Positions 10,701 through 19,919 of a stretch of DNA of 64,000 nt are shown here, piece by piece (within the stretch, counting starts at the first letter, position 1; each line of letters opens with the position of its first letter). The notes below the pieces were generated by a model that made no database searches, was not told where the DNA came from, and was given only the letters and a program-made list of their open reading frames with translations. Origin of the DNA: Arcuatula senhousia (Eukaryota; Mollusca; Bivalvia; Mytilida; Mytilidae); assembly GCA_963971305.1 (NCBI GenBank), contig OZ020306.1:34989512-35053511 (forward strand), written 5' to 3'. A program made the translations under genes and the position numbers.

Positions 10701-11872
10701 TCCTTTTGTCTTTCTTTTTCCCGAAAAATTGAACTTTTTCTCCTATTTTGCATGTATTTTTTCATGTATTCTTTGCGATTATTAATTGTTTCAGGTTCAC
10801 CTTGCTTATTGTCTAAATGTTCCACAAGATTTCTTCGGTTTTGATCTTCAAAATACTCTTGAATCTGTCTTTGAAGTACTAATGTGGCATCCATGTTTAT
10901 AAAATCGACTGGCAGAATTTCAAATTGTGACTGTAAATCAATATGCATGCTTGTGTAGTAAGAATACATGTAATAAATAAGACTTTGTATGTTTTCAAAT
11001 CCTATCAGTATTGATGTACCTTTGGTTTCATATGGCTCATACAGACCAGATTGACCATGAGAATGTGAATCAAAGAAGTAATAAGTATTGCAATCATAGT
11101 AGACACCAGAACATATTGAACCTATCATCACTAAAAGTGTCTTTGTGTGTTGAAATCCATAAGCAAGTGCTTCTTGTAATGTTAAAAAATCATCAGTGGA
11201 ATCAGACTGAACAGCACTACCAAACTGGACATCTTTTTTTTGTATTTGTAATTTATTACCTCTTATTTCAACTATATTTGGAATTTCATCAAAAGACAGT
11301 AACATGTTTCTGAATCTACCCTCCTTACGAAGTTTCTCTACAGTCCTTAAATATATATAGTCTCCTATGTTCAAAATACTGTCTAAATCAACCCGTTGAT
11401 CTTGCATTTTTGCGGAAACAAAAGCCAAATAAACTAAGCAATTGCATGTACACTGATTTCCTCTTGTAAGACTTGAAAACTGTGAATCAGATTGATCAAA
11501 ACTCCCAAACTTCAAATAAATGTTATCAAAAATGTTTACTTCATTGACTGTAACTTGATTTTGAATGTCTTTATTAGGGTTTTCGAAGCATGGGTTATCT
11601 AACAAAGTGCTTTCAAAGTATAAGTTATCTTCAAAGCATGAGTTTAACAAAGTATTTTCAAAGCATGAGTTGTCTAACAAAGTGTTATCTGAGATAAAGT
11701 CAATTGTGCAATCATTTGAGCAGCCATGTATGTAATCATGTGAACAATTTTCTAAGCAATCTCTTGAGCAATCATTTGAGCAATCTCTTGAGCAATCATT
11801 TGAGCAATCATTTGAGCAATCATTTGAGCTATCATTTTTCCTGTTGTTAAGGAGGACAGGATCCCCCGCCAC
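4739..11872 (-). CDS. Helentron protein: protease-like, Rep (HUH), PIF1-type helicase, endonuclease
   Basis: The 2377-residue protein is uninterrupted. Residues ~130-300 form a papain-fold cysteine-protease-like domain with a Cys in GNQCTCNCLVYLAF (138-151) and a His in FFDSHSHG (266-273); OTU or viral-tegument-type deubiquitinases are the nearest idea. Residues ~395-600 are charged tandem repeats (REDDDVRQKELDKKRKA). Cys pairs follow at 671-717 (CTSCHQ, CNTC). The Helitron-like N domain and Rep occupy ~955-1345, with the HUH motif PHIHM (H1157, H1159) and two tyrosines in VYIVSYIS (Y1334, Y1338). The SF1B helicase has Walker A GGAGVGKS (1695-1702), Walker B MIDEIS (D1784, E1785), GDFFQLKPV (1820-1828) and YVALSR (2102-2107). 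The C-terminal endonuclease shows N2163, E2191, GDFN (2304-2307) and SDH (2365-2367). It would nick, unwind and rejoin DNA during rolling-circle transposition. All catalytic signatures look intact. Confidence 0.92.
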   Translation of the reverse strand: MAGDPVLLNNRKNDSSNDCSNDCSNDCSRDCSNDCSRDCLENCSHDYIHGCSNDCTIDFISDNTLLDNSCFENTLLNSCFEDNLYFESTLLDNPCFENPNKDIQNQVTVNEVNIFDNIYLKFGSFDQSDSQFSSLTRGNQCTCNCLVYLAFVSAKMQDQRVDLDSILNIGDYIYLRTVEKLRKEGRFRNMLLSFDEIPNIVEIRGNKLQIQKKDVQFGSAVQSDSTDDFLTLQEALAYGFQHTKTLLVMIGSICSGVYYDCNTYYFFDSHSHGQSGLYEPYETKGTSILIGFENIQSLIYYMYSYYTSMHIDLQSQFEILPVDFINMDATLVLQRQIQEYFEDQNRRNLVEHLDNKQGEPETINNRKEYMKKYMQNRRKSSIFREKERQKDVNAKRIAREDDDVRQYELDKKRKAREDADVRQQELDKKRKAREDDDVRQKELDKKRKAREDDDVRQKELDKKRKAREDDDVRQQEVEDKRLRREDLIYRSCERARDKKARQKVREDDDVRQKELDKKRKAREDDDVRQKEQDKKRKAREDDDVRQQEAEDKRLRREDLIYRSNERVRDREARQKAREDDDVRQLELENKRKVRGNDQVKDKERISKQSSRNRNRLKNKTYETLFKSQKRQNKDFVCRENKLKKQRQTGSSLQHCIDIFHQKMLHGPTYICTSCHQTWFSDSVTNASRIKQTAKDDMKQCFTNRKSVNDMEWICNTCIESIRRNKVPRLSIANKMGFPAKPIELNLYPLEERLLSLRIPFMQIRMLPRGGQLSVKGNVVNVPVDVQPTINSLPHTFESSGTIAVKLKKKLSYNKCDFSENVRPFTVLRALHYLMQTSNMYKESGVQIDQNWLQEITAAQNNDESDDVNNSINENEHADQNDGFDEINEDNLHAGNTDTLLDEVLDESSAGGSQYVFAPGEGQRPLSLYSDTDAEYLAFPTLFCGQRRPDNKERLVPVHYTDIVKWELRSADRRVAQSVPNLFFKLKKIQMKHISDRVNLALRRCKSEGKKWTVRDFLNPSTVNDIVKLDEGYYIFRSLRNSPVYLEKRKKDVFAMIRQLGLPTWFGSFSSADTNWKDLLRILGQLNDGKSYSDEELDQMDWNTKSKLVQKDPVTCSRFFDYRVQQFINTVLMSDHDPIGRVIDYFYRVEFQQRGSPHIHMLVWIENAPIYEQNSNEDIVQFIDKYISCSLSSAPSDLVSLQVHKHSKTCRSKGQPICRFGFPLPPLDKTVILEPLVEDVEKYKAIYKEVQIKIDSLHTMENIENMSFEEFLDLLQLSREDYLKAIRSNLSCAKVFLKRKPNEVRVNPYMKALLPAWKANHDLQFVLDPYACAVYIVSYISKSQKGMSGLLDQAAKEAREGNFDLKRQVRHIGNYFTNAVETCAQEAVYLTLQIPLTKATRQVVFINTSPPDQRTFLLKSASQLEKLSPDSTDIESNNDIKRYAKRPSQLQNWCLADYISQLEVKYPTSDEEQNKSQSENEYETDEELEITEENDKKINITLKNGIVIRQRKSPRVIRYVRYNRKTDSENYFRERLLLFYPWRNEQVDLKAGKETYESMYNSVHRIVENKARQYEHNAEKLDKAIADAENDCHQYDEIAPGTQQVELEDAEEGSKEADQYVHFNPDRPTEHRHYDLSEEVGVAARTVEVMNHANRMDDADYYGLVRSLNQQQREFFLHVLTWIKSKSDPLHLFLTGGAGVGKSVVVKALFQALHRYLCSKEGEDPDDIRILLCAPTGKAAYNINGLTIHNAFQIQPNKGLDQSLSCDVLNTLRMKYRNLSVVMIDEISMVGNKMFSLLDTRLRKIKGNNQVFGGVSVIAIGDFFQLKPVFDGWIFQDLSKGISALAPNLWKDLFKMHELTQIMRQKDDLEFAELLNRLRQNNLNDNDFAILNTRVVTADDASYQKHSTHLFVENNLVDQYNNRFTTSLTSEKVTVKAVDSVVGDLSQAVKAKLISSLPQKQSDTANLAQEVELVVGMKYDLTANIDVTDGLTNGSSCEVKSFEYKTKTPRPSIVWVQFDDEKVGIKTRKKYSHLFHQNIDKTWTPVFDIKRSFGYRLKNFERIQMPLRPSAGKTIHKSQGDTLKQVVVSLDSKCKGKIPHIHYVALSRVTSLSGLQILSLNQEKISVSDNVKDEIDRLKSEAVLSLCFTPLYNLPSEKFKVIFNNARSFHAHYKDVRADPSILDADVIGIAESRLIHSDNTEDYLIAGFLPPIRLDQHQTNAGFRPPHGLVVYIKNDCVLQRELSYSTPTLEFLLVEIISPSKGLFQVVVVYRGPECSLQNLKDGFLSNLFPILDFQNKNLFIIGDFNFDLLSGQTNFLNFMSETFMCSQIVTKPTRLYTTLLDHIFVNKSADFRFHTDVLDAYWSDHQIVYIAADSM
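10090..10705 (-). repeat. In-frame coding minisatellite in the Helitron protein
   Basis: Units of 51 bp encode a 17-residue charged sequence (REDDDVRQKELDKKRKA and variants). Two copies of a different block, DKRLRREDLIYRS, interrupt them. About nine units are present. The product is predicted to be helical, possibly a coiled coil, and strongly charged. It links the protease-like domain to the Rep region. The long open frame on the plus strand here is only the antisense of this repeat. Confidence 0.85.
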
Positions 11873-12039
11873 CTGGTCATGGCAGTCAGAGTCATTTGAC
11901 CTGTTGTTGGTGACACTACAAGTAGTGTAGTGTCACCGGGGCCAGGATCCCCAGTCAAATCCGTTCGTTTCTTCTTAGACATCGGGTTCGCATCACCAGA
12001 CTTGGCAATACTCTTCTTCCAATTACGTCTGCGGGGCAT
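11752..12039 (-). CDS. Upstream frame overlapping the Helitron gene; likely displaced N-terminus
   Basis: This frame starts MPRRRNWKKS and continues with SKKKRTDLTGDP, a basic region like a nuclear localisation signal. It then runs out of frame through the first ~40 codons of the big protein, ending in MIAQ repeats. DNA motifs recur around it: CCTGTTGTT...CAGGATCCCC occurs twice, near 11,840-11,864 and 11,900-11,953, the second copy with a hairpin added. The natural protein may begin here, with the two frames separated by this duplication. Splicing or use of the internal ATG at 11,872 are alternatives. Confidence 0.4.
   Translation of the reverse strand: MPRRRNWKKSIAKSGDANPMSKKKRTDLTGDPGPGDTTLLVVSPTTGQMTLTAMTRWRGILSSLTTGKMIAQMIAQMIAQMIAQEIAQMIAQEIA
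11909..11937. repeat. 11-bp hairpin in the Helitron 5' region
   Basis: GGTGACACTAC at 11,909-11,919 pairs perfectly with GTAGTGTCACC at 11,927-11,937 across a 7-nt loop. It lies within the second copy of a short tandem duplication upstream of the long reading frame. It could be an imprecise insertion scar or a regulatory hairpin. Confidence 0.65.
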
Positions 12040-12079
12040 AGCTACAGTCTACAAATAAATATATAACATCATTAATAAA

Positions 12080-13612
12080 TCTTATAAAGCTCTGCCAAGC
12101 ACAACATGAAATGACAGCAACATGTTGAACTATGTACATTTAAGGCCCAATATGGACAGTCAATTTCTCTGGACATGTGCAGCACTTGTGAACAGCAAGG
12201 TTTTTTTGCAAATGCATTCATTCGTGGAATTTTTACACACATTGATATGATTGGAAATAATCCAATAGCATTTTCTTCAAAAGCAGGCTAAAACAAGTTA
12301 ATAAAAAGCTACGCCTAGCAAACCACAACATGTTGAGCCCTGTATGTTTGCGGCCAAATATAAATTGTCAAATGCAGCCCATGGTGGACTCACTAAGCTT
12401 TTTGACACATGCATTCTTTAGTGGACTTTCAATGCATATTTGATTTATAATATACCAACCTTCAAGGAAAACTCATAAGGTGTTTTTTGTGACTTTGCCC
12501 CATTGATCCCAAAATGGTTGATATTGCAAATATTATCAAAAAACACAGGCAGGGATTTTAACAAGGATTCCAATGAAAAAAATTTTGTAAATTGGTCCAC
12601 AAATAAAAAAGTCGATTTTTGGCATGTGGCCCCTTTTTGACTCCTAGTTGCAATATGACAGTGCTGTTGTTACATATTGTTGACAGAATTTATTTACCCC
12701 TTTTTCTCTGAAATTGTAGGGGCCACAATCCCTTAATGCATGAGGAAACTTTCTCTCGTTGTTAAGAAAATGGTTTTAAAACAAAGTAAGAACTGGGCAG
12801 CCCGCTACTAAATTTTTTGAATAAAACCATATTGCCGAGACAAAACTCTTATAATTGGTGTTTTTGGACCCTCTGACCCCTTAATTTTCGAATAAGTTAG
12901 GATATATTGCAAATCTGATTATAATACACAGGCAGGGATTTTTACAAAGATTTCAATGAAAAAAAGATTTTGACCACAAATAAAAAAGTCGATTTTTTGG
13001 GACTGGTCCCTTTTAGACCCCACATAGCAATGTAACAGTGCAAGTTACATCAAAACTGTTGATACATTTTGCTGACATAATTTATGAGGGGGGGGTAAGA
13101 GGGGGTCTGATCCCGGAATCCTGAACTAATTTTTACAAAATCCCGTCATCCAGACTTAAAAATGAGAAAATTCCGAAGCCCGGTCAAGTTGATATAATTC
13201 TATCCCGGAATCCCTTACTTAAACTGTCCAAATCCCGGAATCCCGCGCTTAAATATGGCCAATCCCGGTGTCCCGAAAAAGGTCCTACCCCTTCATTTAT
13301 TAAGGAATACAATTAAAAAAGAATGATCAAAATCAGATGAAATTTAACATTCTACAGATGTCTTGTCAAAACAGCAATTAAAGCCCCTTTTGCCCTTATA
13401 ATTATTTTTAAAACATTAAGGACCAGAAACCCTAAATGCAATACCAACCTTCCTTTAGTTGTTATAAACATCATATCAAAATTTTTATTTCAATTGGTTC
13501 ACTGCAACTAAAGCTGTGTACGGAAACCAAAGTGTCTTTAACATGACAACCAACAACATCGCCATAACATAATACGATCACAAAAATTTGCAGTTCTTTT
13601 AAAAATGTTGGC
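12080..13612 (+). repeat. Dispersed repeat family R, copy 1 (diverged)
   Basis: It matches 36,865-38,185. Both open with AAGCT-rich GCCAAGC phrases and a GGCC.AATATGGA.AGTCAATT phrase, contain CAGGCAGGGATTTT and AAAAAGTCGATTTTTGG phrases repeated internally, and end with CATCGCCATAACATAATACGATC. The second part of the leader is present twice (12,085 and 12,298). The terminal hairpin seen in the other copy is decayed here. No coding capacity was recognised. Confidence 0.7.
13086..13294. mobile_element. 209-bp MITE inside repeat family R
   Basis: The insert starts GAGGGGGGGGTAAG, ends CCTACCCCTTC, and is rich in ATCCCGGAATCC phrases. It is flanked by ATTTAT on both sides (13,080-13,085 and 13,295-13,300). 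The paralogous family R sequence near 37,855-37,870 reads AATTTATTGAGG with no insert, an empty-site comparison that supports a 6-bp duplication. The superfamily is not clear. Confidence 0.6.
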
Positions 13613-13854
13613 TTTTGGCCTCCAATTAAGAGGTATGTATCTGCTACGTTTCATTTTTCCCCCAGTTTGGTCCCTCCATTTAAAACGGTAATAGGGGGTT
13701 TAAAAATTAATCCTCATTTTTTTTCTCCACTACTTACCAATAATTAATTAGCAAAACATTTTTTTTTCTAGAAATTGGACAACAAAAGAAAGTTTAAATT
13801 TTTGTTCAATATCTTAGTGGAAGAACAGGGTTGCAAAAATAAATCCTCCATTTT

Positions 13855-14450
13855 CACAGTGTAGGAACGGAAGTGTACAGTTTTAGGGCCTATAAAGAAA
13901 TGGTGAAATGAACCATTCTAGATTGTACAGTTTAATTTGTTTTTGCACAAACTTTTTCAAATGACACAAAAACGAAGAAGATGTACGATTGCCGTTCGCT
14001 TCAAATTTTAAGTAGACATAACATAGAATATAATATAACTCAATTACCTGTAATTGTTTGTGATGTCGAATAGAAATTTCAATCTGCACACTTGATTTTT
14101 AAAAAGTTCACTCCAAATTGATGTAAAAAATCGGTTCGTGAACATAAATCGCATTCAACTCGTGATCATTGTGTATATGTATCCTCTCAAAAATAATTTC
14201 TGCACATTCTTCACATGCACAAACGGGTTAATACATACAGGATTTTATTAAATTTGAACTTTATTCACCCAAGCCGTGTTTTAAAATGTGAGCGAAATCT
14301 ATCGCAGTCATTGTACAAAACCTATGGAGGACACTTCACAAAATCTATGGAGGACAGTTTTCATAAAAACATATTTTCACAACATCAGCGGCGTCAGATG
14401 TAATTTTCATATGGCATATATAATGCCAGAACATAAATAATTCATATAAT
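13855..14450 (+). repeat. Left terminal inverted repeat of the CACAGTG element
   Basis: About 595 bp, matched almost base for base by the complement of 18,066-18,663; the first ~250 bp differ at only one position. Both arms contain the same 68-codon open frame (13,883-14,089 minus; 18,429-18,635 plus), which is identical because the arms are nearly identical. It shows no domain and probably is not a gene. Confidence 0.85.
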
Positions 14451-15769
14451 TATTTTAAGAAAATAATGAGTAGGCATATGAAACAAAGATAAAATATTTT
14501 ATAAACCCAGTGATTGGAATATTTTTTTTTTATTCAAACACATATCGTATACGATACGCATATGCACATGTATTCCAACATATAAAAAGTGTTTCTTGTC
14601 ATGTGCTGTATCAAATGGAGATTTTCGAGCACGTTTCTTCCTGACTTACAAAACGTTGCATGGATTAAGTACTAGTATACATGAAATAGTTATTGAGAAC
14701 CCTTTAATTTCTATTTGAATATCATAAAGTTTTTTATTCTACAGAAACATGGACCTTACGATTGCTTTATATTAACTATCGCTGTTAAATTTCATAAGTA
14801 CTTCCTAGCTCACGTACTGCACGTATATCTGATGAAGCTTTGTGCATATATGCCTCAGTTGAAGACCAACATATCTACATTTTCATCTTTTGACACAGAG
14901 TATATATCTTTAAATGACGGAAAGTTTATCAAATATGTGAACACTTTATTATCTCATGAACTGTTTAAAGGCATCCAGTTGATAAAACTTGCAAATACCC
15001 AAGTGGTACTTTAGCACTATTGACCTTGAATCTCAGGTCGAATCACTTCGGTAATTTCAATACAAAAACAGAAATCATAAACTTTTTTTTATGATAAAAG
15101 CTAAAATAAATCTTATTATTCTGATGGTGCCTGCAAGTGGAATTTACTTTTTTTAATCAGTTTATACTTTTTTATACGGAAAAGACACTGCTGCAAAAAA
15201 GGCTAAATTTCCACCAAAGGAGACTTTTGTAGAGACTGTAGATTCAGACACCTTTCTCTTGATTCTGTTTATAAAAGGCTTAACTCTGATGTATTTTAAG
15301 CTTTTTTTTCTGCAACCAAATTAAAAATATGCTTTATGTGTACAATTTTTATTCAACCTCGTCGAAAAGTTTGATCAGTAAAATCTTTTGGAGAGAGGTG
15401 GCCTAACTTACTATTTCGTGTGATTATTTAAAAATTGTCTAGTTTGCGAATAACGATGCCGAACATTTTAGCAAGCAAACTAGTTCTTGGTGGAGTTTTA
15501 CACGTGACCCAAACCAAAATTATCGCTTCGAAACTGCGTGAAATGTTCGATTGTAACAAAAAGACACTGATTTACCAGGTGCGATTCGCAAAAATGCTTT
15601 TTTGCTATTGATGCGAATCTGATACATCTCTGGTTGCTATCAACAGGCAAAGTTGACAGCAAACAACTTAATGTACACATGTAAATATCAAAATCAATTA
15701 TGATGCTAGCTGAAGCCTTTTCTCGTATCACATCTGATCAAATTCACCATATATCTAGTTTTGATATTT

Positions 15770-16345
15770 TGACCAAAAATAATTTTAGCTCAATTGGACA
15801 ATGTCATGTAAGTTTATGCAATCACTTTATATGCGTCTGTCGTCGTCGTCCGTTAACACTTTTTAAAATCTTCTCAGTCCTCTGAAACCACTTAACCAAT
15901 TTAACTGAAACTTTACAGGATTGATATTTGACACGTTGGCAACAAACGAAGTTCATTTTGAATTGATTCGATAAAAAAGCATGACCACTGATGCTAAAAA
16001 TAGAACATAGGGTAGACTTATTTAAAATGGCTAATAACTCAGCAACTATAACAGATACAAAATATCAAAAGATTCTTAGGGTCTTTGGAATCAAAAGTTC
16101 TACAAAAGCCTCCATTGGGCGAAGTCGTCAGATTACCCTTTATAGCGGTTATGGCCCTTTAAAGGCCATAAATAGAGATTTTCCCTGTTGTTTTGCCCAA
16201 TAGAATGCAAACTATTTCAGATAGAGAAAATCAGTTGCTTGCTTAAACCTTCAGCTAATTAAACTCTACAAAAATCTCCATTTGTTCTACAAAAGTCTTT
16301 ATCAAATTAAAATTGTCCCCTGATCCTAAAACCATAATGGTCTTC
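15770..16345 (+). repeat. Family P repeat fragment nested in the CACAGTG element
   Basis: It contains CGTCGTCGTCCGTTAAC, a CTCTGAAACCACTTAACC phrase, GCTAAAAATAGAACATAGGG and one or two units of the ~155-bp repeat in inverted orientation. The order matches 55,971-57,060. The terminal hairpin is decayed. Confidence 0.6.
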
Positions 16346-16549
16346 TATGAGGGGTCGTCTGAAAACTGCCACATGCACTTTATCGAGTGCTGACAAAGTG
16401 ACGGGTGTGCTTCATATCAAGCAGAAACTGTTGAACTCTTTAAGAACGTTCATTCTCGTTATACCCATGCTAGCAAAAGCGCGGGGATAATGTTTTTCGT
16501 ATGTCGGCGTACGTATGGCGTTAATGTCCAGGATAATCTCTGAAACCAC

Positions 16550-17085
16550 CGGGAGTAGAAAGATGAAACTTGGGTCATTGATTGTATTGTGGGTAGGGAT
16601 TATGCCGAAGGTTTCGGAATTTTAATAATGCCTCCCCCGGCCTAGGGGCTGGGTTGTATAGGTAGCCTAAGGGCACACTATTCCTTCGTTACCCAACTCC
16701 TCCCCTGAAACTTGGCTCAGTAGTTACACTATGGGTGTAGATTTTGCTTAAGGTTTCTGAATTTTGATAATGCCCCTTAGGGCTGGGCTGCACATGTAGC
16801 TGAGGGTAATTTATTCCTTCGTCACGCAACTCCTCCCAGGATATTTGGAATACAGAATTGAAACTTGACTGAGTTATTGCACTAAGGATGTAGATTCTGC
16901 CAAAGGTTTCTTAGTTTTTATAATGCCCCTAGGGGTTGGACTGCATAGGTATCCTAAGGGCTAATTATTCCTTTGTAACAAAACCTGTAGAACTGAATCT
17001 TGGCTCAGTAGTTGCAGTGTGTATGTAGATGCCCCAAGCGGCTGGGATACATATGTAGCCATAGGGCATATTGTTCCAGGTTATT
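16550..17085 (+). repeat. Degenerate ~155-bp tandem repeat inside the CACAGTG element
   Basis: About four diverged copies carry TATTCCTTCGTTACCCAACTC, TGAAACTTGGCTCAGTAGTT and ATAATGCCCCTAGGG phrases. A single further piece lies at 17,515-17,590. The unit differs from family P although the period is similar. Confidence 0.6.
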
Positions 17086-18065
17086 TTGAAAATGGAACTG
17101 AAACTTTAATTTTTGTGTCAGCCAAATTAACCTAAGAATTAGTTTAGAAATGTACCTACAAATTAGTTTAGAAATGTACCTACCCTTAAACCATATATTA
17201 ATAATCTTATATTTTATATAAAAAAATCAATTTGCAGGTTATTATTACTTGCCACAAAACCAGTAATAAGTCTAACAACAATAAATTACAATTGTAGTTC
17301 CTGTTCATTTCTTTCAGTTATTTTCCCTATATACTAGCGTGTGGATATGTAACGTGGCTGCTTCGACTAGTTTAACTCAGAGTTCACGTTATGCGATTTG
17401 GTTGTAATATGTTTTTTTTTCTTTAAGTTGTTTGGTTTGTATTTACGATGATTTTATTTTAAATTTAAGTCTTCTCGGACTAGCGATATATGATTGCCGC
17501 ATAGTTGCCGCACAGGTAGCCTGAGGACAAATTGATCCTTCGTCACGCAACTCCTTCCAGGTTTTTGGAATACAGAACTGAAACTTGGCTTCTTTAATTA
17601 GATATACTGCTAGTTAAACAACATGTCCTTTAATGTGATACTACTATCTATGATTTAGGATAAACATGTGCGCCGTCATTGACCTGTTCTGGACCGATCC
17701 TTGTTAGAATCAAGACATTTGCAGGAAAACGTACCGTGTTATACAAGGGAACGTTGTATAACATACCCTGTTCTGAGCACGCCAAAATTGTTTTAATTCA
17801 TATATTTTTACTATATACTAGTATGTAGCCACTATGAAGCAAAACTATGAAGCAAATCGGATCATACCTTCAATTTCTTTGGCGTGTGCTTCGTTATGTC
17901 TTCCCGTCTTGTATTATTAAGATTGATCATCCCAGTTCAGCAGTTATGTTGTTACCTTATTTTTTCATTTATTTTGACATATCAATTATCCTGTAGTTGT
18001 CAACTGAGCTGAATTTATAAAACTGTTCTACACCTATAAGCTTGGGGAAAAACGATTCTTTTTGG

Positions 18066-18663
18066 GGAATATGAATTATTTATGTTCTGGTATCTTTAAT
18101 GCTAAATAAGAACTATACATCTGACGCCGCTGATGTTGTGAAAATATGTTTTTATGAAAAATGTCCCCCATAGATTTTGTGAAGTGTCCTCCATAGATTG
18201 TGTACAATGACTGCGATAGATTTCGCTCAGATTTTAAAACACGGCTTGGGTGAATAAAGTTCAAATTAAATAAAATCCTGTATGTATTAACTCGTTTGTG
18301 CATTTGAAGAATGTGAAGAAATGATTTTTGAGAGGATACATATACACAATGATCACGAGTTGAATGCGATTAATGTTCACGAACCGATTATTTACATCAA
18401 TTTGGAGTGAACTTTTTAAAAATCAAGTGTGCAGATTGAAATTTCTATTCGACATCACAAACAATTACAGGTAATTGAGTTATATTATATTCTATGTTAT
18501 GTCTACTTAAAATTTGAAGCGAACGGCAATCGTACATCTTCTTCGTTTTTGTGTCATTTGAAAAAGTTTGTGCAAAAACAAATTAAACTATACAATCTAG
18601 AATGGTTCATTTCACCATTTCTTTATAGGCCCTAAAACTGTACACTTCCGTTCCTACACTGTG
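18066..18663 (-). repeat. Right terminal inverted repeat of the CACAGTG element
   Basis: It is the reverse complement of 13,855-14,450. Similarity fades inside about 18,066. The outer end CACTGTG is followed at once by the ATTTT duplication. Confidence 0.85.
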
Positions 18664-19006
18664 ATTTTGTATCAACTACTTGCTTGAGAAGAATTTCCTT
18701 ATCTGTGCTTAACTTAACTTTCTTAATGCCTGTACCATTAAGTCAGGACCATTGCGATCTTTAAATTATCCAGTATGTCTTCCTTGTTTTGTCTTGTCTG
18801 ATGGACAAACGAGTTCAATTCTCTAAGTTTGATAATTTTGTTATTACCTTTATATTTACAAAATGTTTTTTTAATTGGACCAGAAAAAAAGTTGATTTTT
18901 GCCCATTTTTGGGGGGTACCATATTTCTAAATAAAACAAGAATATGTGCAAAAGACATTATGACCCATTTCACAACATTTGGGACAGGCAGACAACTAGA
19001 CCTGAA

Positions 19007-19903
19007 CAGGTTGGGAATAACCCCAATTGGGATAATATATCTCAATTGGGATATATTATCCCAATTGGGATAAATGGACTTATCCCAATTGGGATAAAAG
19101 ACATGTTTTTTAGATATAAAAATCTACTGGCTGAATGGTGCATAAAAATGCACGTGAGAGATTATACCCAGATGTAGATGCTTCATTACAATATACATGG
19201 ATTACAAAAGGGATGCTGCATTTTATGCACAGATCATAATTTTTGTCTAAAAATTTAGTCGTTTTTAATGTTAATTAACACCATTTTAGTATTGTTAAAA
19301 GTTCTTTTGTATGTATTTTTGTATAATAATGTATGTTCCCTCTGTAGTTGTGCAATTTCAAATATTTTTGGAACTTGCATAGATTTGATTTATTTTTTTA
19401 AATCTCAGAAAAAAATTCTGACAATCAAATTATTATTTTTAGTTGCAGTTATCTTTCTTTGACCAGGGTAAAAAATATTGAAAAAATAACCGAATATTTG
19501 ACATTTTCCAATGAACATTTTCTGTGAAAATATAATAACTAGAACTAAAGATTCAATCTTTCGTATATTTTAGTGTCAAGTTTTGTCATGTAATGCAATC
19601 ATTGAGTCTATACCTTGTCCGATTTTGTATGATTGTAGCAATATTAACTGAATGATGCTGCAATTACTAAAATGAATTGTCACAAAAAACGCAGCATTAC
19701 ACACACTATTGCAATACATCTTCATATCCCTGAAATTATAAACTTTTCAGTTGTTCTTGATTTGTGATGCACCAAAACTCCATATCAAAATAATGCTTGA
19801 AAAACTGGTCATTTATCCCAATTGGGATAACTTCACTTATCCCAATTGGGATAATATATCCCAATTGAGATATATTATCCCAATTGGGGTTATTCCCAAC
19901 CTG
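19007..19903. mobile_element. 897-bp MITE with palindrome-rich termini
   Basis: The ends are CAGGTTGGGAATAACCCC and its complement, with ~93-bp inverted repeats at 19,007-19,100 and ~19,811-19,903. CTGAA flanks both sides (19,002-19,006; 19,904-19,908). Each terminal repeat contains several copies of the self-complementary motif ATCCCAATTGGGAT or close variants of it. The interior has no coding region. CAG...CTG ends recall hAT elements, some of which make 5-bp duplications, but the superfamily is uncertain. Confidence 0.75.
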
Positions 19904-19919
19904 CTGAACACTATATTTT

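Larger units (their letters stand above)
4498..12051 (-). mobile_element. Helentron-type Helitron, near full length
   Basis: A single minus-strand gene with Rep, helicase, protease-like and endonuclease domains defines the element. A Rep-helicase protein with a C-terminal endonuclease is the Helentron (Helitron2) arrangement. The 3' side carries strong inverted repeats at 4498-4693. The ends given here are approximate. I found no clean 5' terminus, and another repeat family begins near 12,080, so the 5' end may be truncated or very short. Helitrons make no target duplication, so the borders cannot be proved from this window alone. With its large open frame intact, this copy looks recent. Confidence 0.8.
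13855..18663. mobile_element. 4.8-kb element with long TIRs starting CACAGTG and a 5-bp target duplication
   Basis: Inverted arms at 13,855-14,450 and 18,066-18,663 are about 96% identical over ~595 bp. The outer ends are CACAGTGTAGG and its complement. Both sides are flanked by ATTTT (13,850-13,854 and 18,664-18,668). A TIR beginning with a CACWRTG heptamer and a 5-bp duplication are hallmarks of the Transib/RAG-like (ProtoRAG) group, though those TIRs are usually much shorter and no RSS-type nonamer is seen. The interior has no RAG1-, RAG2- or Transib-like protein. It holds other repeats, so this is a non-autonomous copy. The superfamily is inferred from the ends only. Confidence 0.75.

Noticed and set aside
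10218..10844. Long plus-strand frame rich in Ser, Leu and Phe
   Set aside because: It is the antisense of the charged tandem repeats in the Helitron protein.
14450..18065. RAG1/RAG2-like coding remnants inside the CACAGTG element
   Set aside because: No frame there resembles RAG or Transib proteins; the interior is other repeats and AT-rich sequence.
13883..18635. Identical 68-codon frames in two places as a gene pair
   Set aside because: They lie in the two arms of one near-identical terminal inverted repeat, so identity is expected without coding selection.
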